Below are positions 26,173-33,243 of a stretch of DNA of 57,575 bases, one piece after another. The notes under the pieces are model-generated. The model saw only the letters and a program-made list of their open reading frames with translations. It was not told the origin of the DNA and ran no database searches. The position numbers and the translations under genes were made by a program. Origin of the DNA: a bacterium (GTDB lineage Bacteria > Vulcanimicrobiota > Xenobia > Xenobiales > Xenobiaceae); assembly GCA_022839105.1 (NCBI GenBank), contig JALHDH010000059.1:1131-58705 (forward strand), given 5' to 3'. Position 1 is the first letter of the stretch. Every line of letters starts with the position of its first letter.

Positions 26173-27141
26173 TCACAGATTGCGGCGGCGTTCCTGGGGC
26201 CAGACCGTCTCGACGGCCACCCCCCGGATTTCCTCCGCGGGCAGGACCAGCTCCTGCAGCTTCCTCACTCCGGCCCGATGCGCGGGAAGGAGGGCAAGGT
26301 GGCCTTCCTCGAGTTCCACCTCGCCGTCGGCCATGTCCGAAAGGCCCTCCACCTGAATCGGCCTTCCGTCCCGGAACAGCGTGCCGGTCTTGCGAGTCCA
26401 CTTCAGGTGGGAACCGGGACCCGCCAACACCAGGCCCAGCATCTCGCCCTGCACCCCGACCCATGGGGCACGGTACAGCACCAGGGCCCCCACGGGAAGT
26501 CCCCCGGCCTCCCCGTCCCGATCCACCAGGAGGCGATCTCCGGCTTGAACCCCGGCTTCGGGCAGGGCGAACTGGATGGCCACCTGATCGAAGCGGTCCT
26601 GAACCGGCAACAGACCCAGGGCGCGCGGGGAGGACAACAACACGACGGCCGTCAGGGTCAGGATCGCGACCTCGGCGATCCGGAGCCGACGATTCGACAT
26701 GCGGACCCGTCGGGACCAGGCGTCGGTCATGATCCAGGCATGGAGGCTCAGGGGGATCAGGCGAGGCTGGGAGAGCCAGTCCCAGACCAGGAGGGGGCGG
26801 TAGGAGACGGGAAGATCGGCCAGCATCGTGGCCAGGACCGAGATCAGCCAGAGCAGGGCCAGCCAGCCGCCCAGGCGGACCTCGCCCTGCAGGAAATGGC
26901 CGAGCCCGGGAATCACGCTGGCCAGGAAGACCGCCACGGCCGAGAATCGCTCGGCATACCGAGGACCAGGACGATGGCGGTTCCACCACACCGCCCAGGC
27001 CTCCACGGCCCGATTTCCAGGCCTCCCGCGGAGCAATCGCGGCGGGATCACCTCGACCCCGGAGAGGTCCAGGACCTGCCCGCAGCGGAAACAGGACTCG
27101 CGATCCTCGGTGTTCTCGAAGCCGCAATGAGGACAGGTCAT
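26173..27141 (-). CDS. Zinc-ribbon membrane protein with inactive signal-peptidase-like domain
   Basis: A 322-aa protein. A zinc ribbon comes first (C3, C6, C17, C20), then hydrophobic helices around residues 67-83, 92-108, 128-140 and 155-172, then an extracytoplasmic domain. That domain follows signal peptidase I closely: FALPEAGVQAGDRLLVDR (about 191-208) aligns with the SMxPTL...GDxVLVxK box, and GLVLAGPG to RDGRPIQV (236-264) with the Lys box and the NGKP-type hairpin. The nucleophile Ser is Phe/Ala and the general-base Lys is replaced, so it should not cleave. It may bind leader peptides or sense them. Its ATG overlaps the radical SAM stop (ATGA). Role inferred. Confidence 0.7.
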   Translation of the reverse strand: MTCPHCGFENTEDRESCFRCGQVLDLSGVEVIPPRLLRGRPGNRAVEAWAVWWNRHRPGPRYAERFSAVAVFLASVIPGLGHFLQGEVRLGGWLALLWLISVLATMLADLPVSYRPLLVWDWLSQPRLIPLSLHAWIMTDAWSRRVRMSNRRLRIAEVAILTLTAVVLLSSPRALGLLPVQDRFDQVAIQFALPEAGVQAGDRLLVDRDGEAGGLPVGALVLYRAPWVGVQGEMLGLVLAGPGSHLKWTRKTGTLFRDGRPIQVEGLSDMADGEVELEEGHLALLPAHRAGVRKLQELVLPAEEIRGVAVETVWPQERRRNL

Positions 27142-27779
27142 CTGGGCCGTCCCTCGGGAAGAGCCTCACGCAGGTTCGGCCAGGGAGGCACGCCGGCAAA
27201 GGCGTAGGCTCCGTCCGGCTCGAACCGGAACTCCAGGCCGGCTCCCCGATCCCCGTCCGGTTCGGGCATGAAGGCCAGGTAGCGTGGGGTCAGCGGGAGC
27301 AGGCGCTGGTTGGAGGACCCCCGCCAGAGCAGATCCGAGTGCTGTTCGACCCGATAGGGCCCTTCGATCAACAAATCAACTCGCGCCAGCAGGGCCAGGT
27401 GATCCTCGTGGCGGAGCTCTTCGAGCCGGTAGCCCGTGAAGCAGACGACCCCCAGATCCCTCCGGGAGCGGATTCGATCCACCAGGCAGGCCAGGGCTCG
27501 GGCCTGCTCCATCGGCTCTCCCCCGGTCAGGGTGATCCCCTCGATCCCGGGACAGTCCTGGACCCAGCCGGCCACTTCCTCCAGGCAGGATTCGGGCCCC
27601 TGAGGCGACCAGGACTCGGGGACCAGACATCCGGGGCAGGCTCGGGAGCACCCTTGAACCCAGAGGACGGCCCGGCAGCCCGGGCCCAGGACCCGGCAGG
27701 CCGGCTCGCGGCGGAAGAGGCGCAGCGTCGCCTCCTCAGCGCCGCTCGAGCGAGATCCGGGTCGGTTCTTCGGGCGCAT
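27138..27779 (-). CDS. NrdG-like radical SAM / 4Fe-4S activating protein
   Basis: A 213-aa compact radical SAM protein like the activase of anaerobic ribonucleotide reductase. The SAM-binding 4Fe-4S cluster motif is CSRACPGC (CxxxCxxC), followed by ITLTGGEPMEQ, which binds methionine of SAM. No nrdD is present, and the neighbours are the DUF2997/Ycf35/Ycf46 genes, so its target is probably a cluster protein. The ATG at 27779 overlaps DUF2997 by 44 bases; an alternative CTG at 27725 follows that gene's stop and has a perfect GAGGAGG five bases upstream. In cyanobacteria a ferredoxin occupies the equivalent place in such clusters. Confidence 0.82.
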   Translation of the reverse strand: MRPKNRPGSRSSGAEEATLRLFRREPACRVLGPGCRAVLWVQGCSRACPGCLVPESWSPQGPESCLEEVAGWVQDCPGIEGITLTGGEPMEQARALACLVDRIRSRRDLGVVCFTGYRLEELRHEDHLALLARVDLLIEGPYRVEQHSDLLWRGSSNQRLLPLTPRYLAFMPEPDGDRGAGLEFRFEPDGAYAFAGVPPWPNLREALPEGRPR

Positions 27780-27936
27780 GGTACTCCGAGGTCAGGGTCT
27801 GGGACTGGAGGGGACCCAGGGTCTCCTCCAGCAGTTCCCGGATCTGCAGACACTGCTTGCCGGGCATTCCGGAAACGTGCACCTGCACGGTTCCGTCCGG
27901 GGCGATGGTCACCTCGATGTCTCTTCTTCTGGCCAT
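27736..27936 (-). CDS. DUF2997 small protein
   Basis: A 66-aa protein of the DUF2997 type: DIEVTIAPDGTVQVHVSG, then GKQCLQIRELLEETLG and a polar end. The single Cys in KQC is a family feature. The ATG at 27936 has GAGGAGG five bases upstream; an in-frame upstream GTG at 27972 is less likely. It overlaps the TPR gene by 28 bases and the radical SAM gene by up to 44. DUF2997 genes are known neighbours of Ycf35-type genes. Biochemical role unknown. Confidence 0.75.
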   Translation of the reverse strand: MARRRDIEVTIAPDGTVQVHVSGMPGKQCLQIRELLEETLGPLQSQTLTSEYHAPEEPTRISLERR

Positions 27937-28910
27937 TCGAACCTCCTCGCCTGGAGTCTCGTCGCAAGGCACTGCAGACAGACCTTCAGGCCTGCCTGAA
28001 GCGCCGGGAGCCGGACCAGCAAGGCGCAGAATCCCGGCGCCGTCCGGTCATAGATCTCGGCCGCCAGCCGCCCGCCGGGCCAGGACAGCCAGGTGGAATC
28101 CCTCCAGCCCCTCAGGGTCTGGACGACCGGATGCTCCGGATCGTCGAAGACCAGGGTTGCCACCCAGCAGGGGCGGCGCAAGGCCCGGAGCTCATGCCGG
28201 GTGGCGGGGTCGCCGGGCCTGAGGCGCTCGGCTTCTTCCAGGGCCTGTCGGGCGCGCTCCCGCATGCCGAGCCTCCGGGCGGCCCGGCCCAACAGGAACC
28301 AGACGTGGGCCCGGGCGGGTCGACGCTCGACGACTCCATTGAGCACCTCCAGGGCCCCGGTCAGATCCTGACCCTCCAGAAGCTCCACGGCGATCCTCTG
28401 CTCCCAGTCCGGATCCTCGGGCCGCAGTTCACGGACCTTCTCCAGGCAGTAGCCTGCCGTGGCCCTCTGCCCGTCCATCAACAGGCAACTGGCCCGGTCC
28501 AGCCAGATCTGGGGCTCGCGCAGGTTCAGGCGCTCGGCCATCTCCAGGGCCTCGTCGGAGGCCGCCAGGGCTGGGGGCAGGAGCCCGGAAGCCGCCAGGG
28601 CCGCCGACTGCGCGCTCAGGATCAGGGGGGCCGAGGGGAAGAGCCCTCGGGCCTTGGAAGCCCAGGCCTGCGCCTCGCGGAACTCGCCCAGCCGGATCAG
28701 GCAGCGGACCTGTCCGCTCCAGGCCTCGGGCAGGGCCCGATCCAGTTGAAGGGCCTGCGAGAAATGCCGGAGGGCCTCCTCGTAGTGCCCCTCCAGGAAG
28801 GCCTGTCCGGCCTGGAGCAGGATGGCTTGAGGATCTTCCTGCGGGGCGCTCGGGGGAGCCTGCCCGGAGGGTTCCTCGGGGAACTCCAGCCAGTCGAAGC
28901 GATTGCTCAT
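27909..28910 (-). CDS. TPR protein with CFI-box-like C-terminal domain
   Basis: A 333-aa protein. TPR repeats run from about residue 30 to 240 (AFLEGHYEEALRHFSQALQLD, then AWASKARGLFPSAP and RRLGMRERARQALEEAERL). From P247 on there is a CFI-box-like domain: C248-W-V-A-T-L-V-F..HPVVQTLRGWRD...GR...YDRTAP, close to the pattern CFIATAAYGS..HP.V..LR.FRD..L...GR..V..YY..SP. That domain occurs at the C-terminus of many unrelated bacterial proteins and its purpose is unknown. The first base triplet lies in the end of the DUF1257 gene (ATGA). It could be the scaffold joining the Ycf46 ATPase with its partners. Confidence 0.75.
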   Translation of the reverse strand: MSNRFDWLEFPEEPSGQAPPSAPQEDPQAILLQAGQAFLEGHYEEALRHFSQALQLDRALPEAWSGQVRCLIRLGEFREAQAWASKARGLFPSAPLILSAQSAALAASGLLPPALAASDEALEMAERLNLREPQIWLDRASCLLMDGQRATAGYCLEKVRELRPEDPDWEQRIAVELLEGQDLTGALEVLNGVVERRPARAHVWFLLGRAARRLGMRERARQALEEAERLRPGDPATRHELRALRRPCWVATLVFDDPEHPVVQTLRGWRDSTWLSWPGGRLAAEIYDRTAPGFCALLVRLPALQAGLKVCLQCLATRLQARRFEWPEEETSR

Positions 28911-29377
28911 CCATCCCAGCGGCGCAGACGGAGATGCAGGGTTCCATCCTCCTCGCGCGTCTCCTCGACCTTGCTGAAGCCGCGAGCCTTGAGTTCCGAA
29001 ACGACCTGATGATAGGCATACTGCTGGGTGATGCCGTCCAGGACCTCCCGGCCCAGGGTCTCGAGTTCCTCGGTGCTGGCCTGGCCGTGGGCGCGGACCA
29101 GCATCTGCACCCTCCCCTTCCTGGGCAAGAAGCAGATGGAAGCATCCTGACGTTCCAGCATGATCCCTCCCTTCTCGCGGAGCAGGGCCTCCAGGCCGCG
29201 AGCCTCGGCCAGGTCGAACTCGACCACGGTCTCGCCCGTCTGGTGGAACATGGATTCGAGCTTCTCGGCTCCCTGGCTGACCATCGAGAAGCCCATGGAG
29301 GCCGCCACGGCTGCTGTCGCCGAGAGGACCACCGGTGCCGCCGCCAGGATCGGCACCACGACGAAGATTCCAGACAT
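28907..29377 (-). CDS. DUF1257/Ycf35-like protein
   Basis: A 156-aa protein whose second half matches DUF1257, the family of the plastid/cyanobacterial open reading frame Ycf35. The typical segment is QQYAYHQVVSELKARGFSKV, then EEDGTLHLRLRRWDG. The N-terminus differs: a hydrophobic helix (residues 2-30, VVVPILAAAPVVLSATAAVAA) suggests membrane attachment. The ATG at 29377 follows GGGGAGGTCGA. It lies 45 bases after the Ycf46-like ATPase and overlaps the TPR gene. Confidence 0.82.
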   Translation of the reverse strand: MSGIFVVVPILAAAPVVLSATAAVAASMGFSMVSQGAEKLESMFHQTGETVVEFDLAEARGLEALLREKGGIMLERQDASICFLPRKGRVQMLVRAHGQASTEELETLGREVLDGITQQYAYHQVVSELKARGFSKVEETREEDGTLHLRLRRWDG

Positions 29378-29422
29378 TCGACCTCCCCAGGATTCACGCG
29401 GTGAAGGCCTCCGCGCGGTGAT

Positions 29423-31021
29423 TCACTCGAACTCGAGTTGCCGGGCCGCCGTCTCGGGCTTGAGGAAGGATTCGCTGGAGGCCCCTCGGGCCCGATCGGC
29501 CGCCCAGCGGCGCAGGCGATCGATCTCCTCCTTCATGGTCCTGGACAAGGGGACGGTCTGGCCCAGGACCTTCTCGAGATCCTCGGTGGTCAGGTCCCGC
29601 CCCTGGTCGAAGGCCTCATACAGGCCGGAGACCACGGCCTGTTCGATCTCCGAACCGCTGAAGCCCTCGCTGAGCGCCACGAGGCGGGAGAGATCCTGGA
29701 TCTGCGGGTCGCGATGGCGCGAGCGCAGGTGGATCTCGAAGATCGCCTGACGCTCTTCGGGGGTGGGAAGGTCCACGAAGAAGATCTCGTCCAGGCGACC
29801 CTTGCGGAGCAGTTCGGGGGGCAGGGTGGCGATATTGTTGGCCGTGGCGATGACGAAGACCGGAGCGGTCTTCTCCTGGAGCCAGGTCAGGAAGGTCCCG
29901 AAGACCCGCGAGGAGGTCCCGGCGTCGCTGTCGGCGCCACGGGTGCCGGCGAAGGCCTTCTCGATTTCGTCGATCCACAGGATGGCCGGGGCCACCGACT
30001 CGGCGGTGGCGATGGCCCGGCGCATGTTCTCTTCCGAGGAGCCCACCAGGCTCGAGAAGATCCGCCCCATGTCCAGGCGCAGGAGCGGCAGGTTCCAGAC
30101 CTGGCTGATGGCCCGGGCGCACAGGCTCTTCCCGCAGCCCTGGACGCCCAGCAGGAGGACCCCCTTGGGGGGGGGCAACCCGAAGCTTCGAGCCTCCTCC
30201 GAGAAGGCCACCGAGCGCTTGCGGACCCATTCCTTGAGGTGCTCGAGGCCTCCCACGTCGGAGAGGCTGCGGTGGGCGTCGTGGTATTCCAGGATCCCGC
30301 TCTTGCGGATGACCCGTTTCTTCTCGTCGAGGATCAGGCCGACCTCGGCCTCGGAGAGGCAGCCCCGCTGGATCAGGGTCCGGGCGAAGGCGTTCTCGGC
30401 CTCTTTCAGGGTCAGGCCCAACGCAGCCCGCAGCAGCTTCTGACGGACCGCGGGTTCGAGTTCTCCCTCCAGGCGGCCCTGCTGGGCCACCTGGAGGACG
30501 ATCGAATCCAGAAGGTGGCCGAGTTCCTCCACCCGGGGAAGGCAGAAGTCCACCACCGTGATGTCCTTTTCGAGTTCCGGAGGGATGCAGGCGGTATGCG
30601 AGACCAGGACCAGCGTCTTGGGACTGGACTTCAGATGACGGGCCAGCTCCTTGAGCTTGCGCACCACCGCGTGGTCCCGCATGACCGGGTGGAGATCCTT
30701 GAACAGGAAGATGATGGGATCGACCTGGCGGAGGACTTCGTCCAAGGCCACCAGCGGGTCGGAGGTCGAGGCGTTGAAGGTCCTCTTGCCGGCCGTGGGC
30801 GATTCGCCGGGCGCGTGCAGGCCCCGGACGATCGACCAGCAGACCAGCCTCTTGCCTCGTCTGCGGGCCACCTCGGCCAGGCAGTCCTCGACGCGTTCCT
30901 CCTCCCACGAGACCAGGTACAGGAGCGGATAGCGGGCTCGGATCAGGATCTCCAGTTCCGACTGGACCTCCCCGAACCGGGGGCTCTCGCAGAGGGGTTC
31001 CGGCGCGCTCGGATGGGACAT
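29423..31021 (-). CDS. Ycf46-type AAA+ ATPase
   Basis: A 532-aa ATPase. Residues 15-230 form an N-terminal domain of the type found in Ycf46 (LEILIRARYPLLYLVSWEEERVE...), then an AAA+ module: Walker A GVQGCGKS (K298), Walker B ILWIDEIEKAF (D351, E352), sensor 1 FVIATANN and arginine fingers in LLRKGRLDEIFF. It resembles the FtsH/p97 AAA subgroup without a protease. Ycf46 is tied to photosynthesis/CO2 uptake in cyanobacteria, but this lineage shows no photosynthesis genes here, so the job must be more general. The ATG at 31021 has AAGGAGG upstream. It heads the cluster core. Confidence 0.87.
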   Translation of the reverse strand: MSHPSAPEPLCESPRFGEVQSELEILIRARYPLLYLVSWEEERVEDCLAEVARRRGKRLVCWSIVRGLHAPGESPTAGKRTFNASTSDPLVALDEVLRQVDPIIFLFKDLHPVMRDHAVVRKLKELARHLKSSPKTLVLVSHTACIPPELEKDITVVDFCLPRVEELGHLLDSIVLQVAQQGRLEGELEPAVRQKLLRAALGLTLKEAENAFARTLIQRGCLSEAEVGLILDEKKRVIRKSGILEYHDAHRSLSDVGGLEHLKEWVRKRSVAFSEEARSFGLPPPKGVLLLGVQGCGKSLCARAISQVWNLPLLRLDMGRIFSSLVGSSEENMRRAIATAESVAPAILWIDEIEKAFAGTRGADSDAGTSSRVFGTFLTWLQEKTAPVFVIATANNIATLPPELLRKGRLDEIFFVDLPTPEERQAIFEIHLRSRHRDPQIQDLSRLVALSEGFSGSEIEQAVVSGLYEAFDQGRDLTTEDLEKVLGQTVPLSRTMKEEIDRLRRWAADRARGASSESFLKPETAARQLEFE

Positions 31022-31051
31022 GGGGCTTCCTCCTTGATTCGGACGAGGGGC

Positions 31052-31543
31052 TCAGCGCCCGGCGCGGATCCGCAACAGCTCGGCCCGGGTCTCCTCCAGG
31101 GCCTGGTTGATCACCCTGGCCTCGGCCAGGACGGTCATGAAGTTGGTGTCTCCCCGCCAGCGGGGGACGATGTGCAGGTGCACATGATCCGCGACTCCGG
31201 CCCCGGCGGCGGTCCCCAGGTTCAGGCCCAGGTTGAATCCCTGGGGGCTCCCGACCTTCTGGAGATCGCCGACCCAGCCTCGGGCCATGGTCATCATCTC
31301 GGCCACCTCTTCGTCGGAGAGCGAGGTGAACTCCCCGGTGTGGCGATAGGGGGCCACCATGAGATGCCCGTTGCTGTAGGGGTACAGGTTCATCAGGCAC
31401 ATGCAGGTGCGGCCGCGCTCCAGGACCAGGTTCTCGGCGTCCTGGTCCTCGGCCGCCTTCTGGCACAGGAAGCATCCGGGTTCCTTGGGAGCCCGGATCA
31501 TCTGCATCCTCCAGGGGGCCCAGAGATGTTCGCGACCGGCCAT
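31052..31543 (-). CDS. HIT-family nucleotide hydrolase/transferase
   Basis: A 163-aa HIT-domain protein with HVHLHIVPRW (HxHxHxx, active His) and the N-terminal CFLC, half of a zinc site found in the branch that cleaves diadenosine polyphosphates (Ap4A) or nucleotide phosphoramidates. Stretches LMVAPYRHTGEF and GFNLGLNLGTAAGAGVADH are family-typical. The ATG at 31543 follows GGGAGGAGG. It sits 30 bases upstream of the Ycf46-like gene and is probably co-transcribed with it. Confidence 0.93.
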   Translation of the reverse strand: MAGREHLWAPWRMQMIRAPKEPGCFLCQKAAEDQDAENLVLERGRTCMCLMNLYPYSNGHLMVAPYRHTGEFTSLSDEEVAEMMTMARGWVGDLQKVGSPQGFNLGLNLGTAAGAGVADHVHLHIVPRWRGDTNFMTVLAEARVINQALEETRAELLRIRAGR

Positions 31544-31568
31544 GAGGGCCTCCTCCCGTGTCCTGGAT

Positions 31569-32405
31569 TCAAAGCGGATGCAGCAGGAAGCCGGTCTCGG
31601 CCTCTCCCGCGACTCCCGTGAAGACCGCCAGCATGTCGAGGGTATCCCGAAAGACTTCGGCTGCCGGCATCTCGGTGAGCACCAGTTCGCCCTGGGCCCG
31701 GGGGTCCTCGGGATCCCACTCGGGGTAGCGGGCCATGGCCATCTGGAACCCGATGGTCTCCCCCTGGGCGGTCTGACCGAAGACCCCCGAGGGATCCCTC
31801 CAAAGCTTCTGGAAGGCGTGGGGAACGGGGTCCTCGTGGTGAGCCTTGACGATCAGGCCGTGGGGACACAGGAACAACTGGTAGCCTTCGTTGGTGGCGA
31901 TCAGGTGCGGCGGGGATTCCCCGTTCCAGGGGAAGAACCGGGGCCGGGTGGAGCCGTCGGGGAACTCCTCGAGGAGCGGCGCCCCTTCCCGGAAGATCCG
32001 GGCCACCTTCCAGGGAGCCGCGGCGAAGACCCCCTCGAGGTTCTCCAGCTCCCGGTACAGTTCGCGGGTCCGCTCGGCCGTGAAGGGTTCCTCGTTCAGG
32101 GGAAGATCCGACCAGGGGGACTCGGGGGCCAGTCGGGCCACGGCGCGCAGGAAGACCTCGAAGCCCTCCAAGGTCCCCTGGCAGCCCTCGGGCCCCTGCA
32201 TCAGGTTCAGGGAGCACATCGAGCAGACCTGGGCGATCAGGGGATCGCCGTGCAGGATCATGCGATGCCGCATCGCCTCCCACTCGAAGCGAGGACGGCC
32301 ATCCATGGCGTACTCCGCGATCCGCTCCTGGAAGCGGCGGCAGGGGCGTCCACCGACCGGCAGGATGTCGATGGCGATCCGGTAGAGGGGTGAAGAGGAA
32401 CTCAT
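31569..32405 (-). CDS. Hypothetical protein heading the Ycf46-type cluster
   Basis: A 278-aa soluble protein I do not recognise. It holds clustered cysteines (QVCSMCSLNLMQGPEGC near residue 60), which could bind metal, and a C-terminal half rich in aromatic and acidic residues (FFPWNGESPP, YQLFLCPHGLIVKAHHEDP). No signal or TM. It is the first leftward gene after the divergent promoter region at 32406-32484, so it is likely the operon head. Its link with the HIT/Ycf46 genes is by position only. Confidence 0.65.
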   Translation of the reverse strand: MSSSSPLYRIAIDILPVGGRPCRRFQERIAEYAMDGRPRFEWEAMRHRMILHGDPLIAQVCSMCSLNLMQGPEGCQGTLEGFEVFLRAVARLAPESPWSDLPLNEEPFTAERTRELYRELENLEGVFAAAPWKVARIFREGAPLLEEFPDGSTRPRFFPWNGESPPHLIATNEGYQLFLCPHGLIVKAHHEDPVPHAFQKLWRDPSGVFGQTAQGETIGFQMAMARYPEWDPEDPRAQGELVLTEMPAAEVFRDTLDMLAVFTGVAGEAETGFLLHPL

Positions 32406-32446
32406 CGGCGGGCCTTTCGGCCCGAACCCGTCGAGGCCCTGCGCGG

Positions 32447-32475
32447 TTGCAGCCCGGGCGGCCCATCGATATAAT
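32447..32475 (+). promoter_or_regulatory. Sigma70-type promoter of the metallophosphoesterase gene
   Basis: TTGCAG at 32447-32452, a 17-base spacer, and a perfect TATAAT at 32470-32475. Predicted transcription start near 32482, only about 3 bases from the TTG start codon at 32485, so the mRNA would be nearly leaderless. Confidence 0.7.
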
Positions 32476-32484
32476 CAAGCGACC

Positions 32485-33243
32485 TTGCGATTCTTCGGCT
32501 TGAGCGACCTGCACCTTTCCTTTTCCGGCGAGAAGCCCATGGAGGTCTTCGGCTCTCAATGGACCCGTCATTGGGAGCGAATCGAGAAGAACTGGCGTGA
32601 GCGGGTGGCTCCCGAGGACGTGGTCTTGTTGCCCGGAGACCATTCCTGGGGCATGCGGCTCGAGGATGCCCGGGTCGACCTGGAGTGGCTGGCGGCCCTG
32701 CCAGGCCACAAGGTGCTCAGCCGGGGGAATCACGACTACTGGTGGCAGGGGATCGGCAAGATCCGGAAGGCCTTCCCCGAGATGACCTTCCTGCAGAATG
32801 ACGCGGTCACCTTCGGGAGCGTCGGGGTCTGTGGCACCCGGGGGTGGCTTCTGCCGGGCTCGGAGGGGTTCAGCGAGGCCCAGGACGAGAAGATCTTCCG
32901 TCGGGAGCTCGAGCGTCTGGGCCTGGCCTTGAAGGCCATCCCGGCCCGGGCGCAGACCCGCGTGGCCATGATCCACTATCCGCCGCTTCTGCCCCACCTC
33001 AAGCAGACGGAGTTCACCCGCCTCCTGGAGGAGTCCGGGGTGGACCTGTGCGTCTACGGGCACATCCATCGGACCCACCGCGCCAACCCCTTCCAGGGGC
33101 GATACCGGGGGGTGCGCTACCAGTTGCTCTCCTGCGACTTCATCGACTTCAGTCCCCAATCCCTGGACCTCGAGGTCGCCCAATCCCTGGACCTCGAGGC
33201 CGCCCAGGACCCGACCTCCCAGGAGCCCGGTCAGGGTTCCTAG
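32485..33243 (+). CDS. Calcineurin-like metallophosphoesterase
   Basis: A 252-aa phosphoesterase with the full metal-binding set: SDLHLS (DxH), LPGDHSWG (GD), RGNHDYWW (GNHD), MIHYPP and VYGHIHRT (GHxH). Substrate unknown; similar enzymes cleave nucleotides, phosphodiesters or phosphoproteins. It is read from TTG at 32485, with no Shine-Dalgarno, right behind a near-consensus promoter. The last residues carry a duplicated SLDLEVAQ/SLDLEAAQ. Its TAG stop overlaps the TAG stop of the converging lipoprotein gene (CTAG). Confidence 0.88.
   Translation: MRFFGLSDLHLSFSGEKPMEVFGSQWTRHWERIEKNWRERVAPEDVVLLPGDHSWGMRLEDARVDLEWLAALPGHKVLSRGNHDYWWQGIGKIRKAFPEMTFLQNDAVTFGSVGVCGTRGWLLPGSEGFSEAQDEKIFRRELERLGLALKAIPARAQTRVAMIHYPPLLPHLKQTEFTRLLEESGVDLCVYGHIHRTHRANPFQGRYRGVRYQLLSCDFIDFSPQSLDLEVAQSLDLEAAQDPTSQEPGQGS
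33157..33204 (+). repeat. 24-bp direct repeat inside the phosphoesterase gene
   Basis: Two adjacent copies of a 24-base unit (33157-33180 and 33181-33204) that differ at one base and keep the frame. They encode QSLDLEVA and QSLDLEAA. A recent slippage duplication at the non-conserved C-terminus is likely. Confidence 0.85.

Noticed and set aside
29423..31021. FtsH or another AAA protease
   Set aside because: No HExxH peptidase motif and no N-terminal TM helices; the N-terminal domain fits Ycf46.
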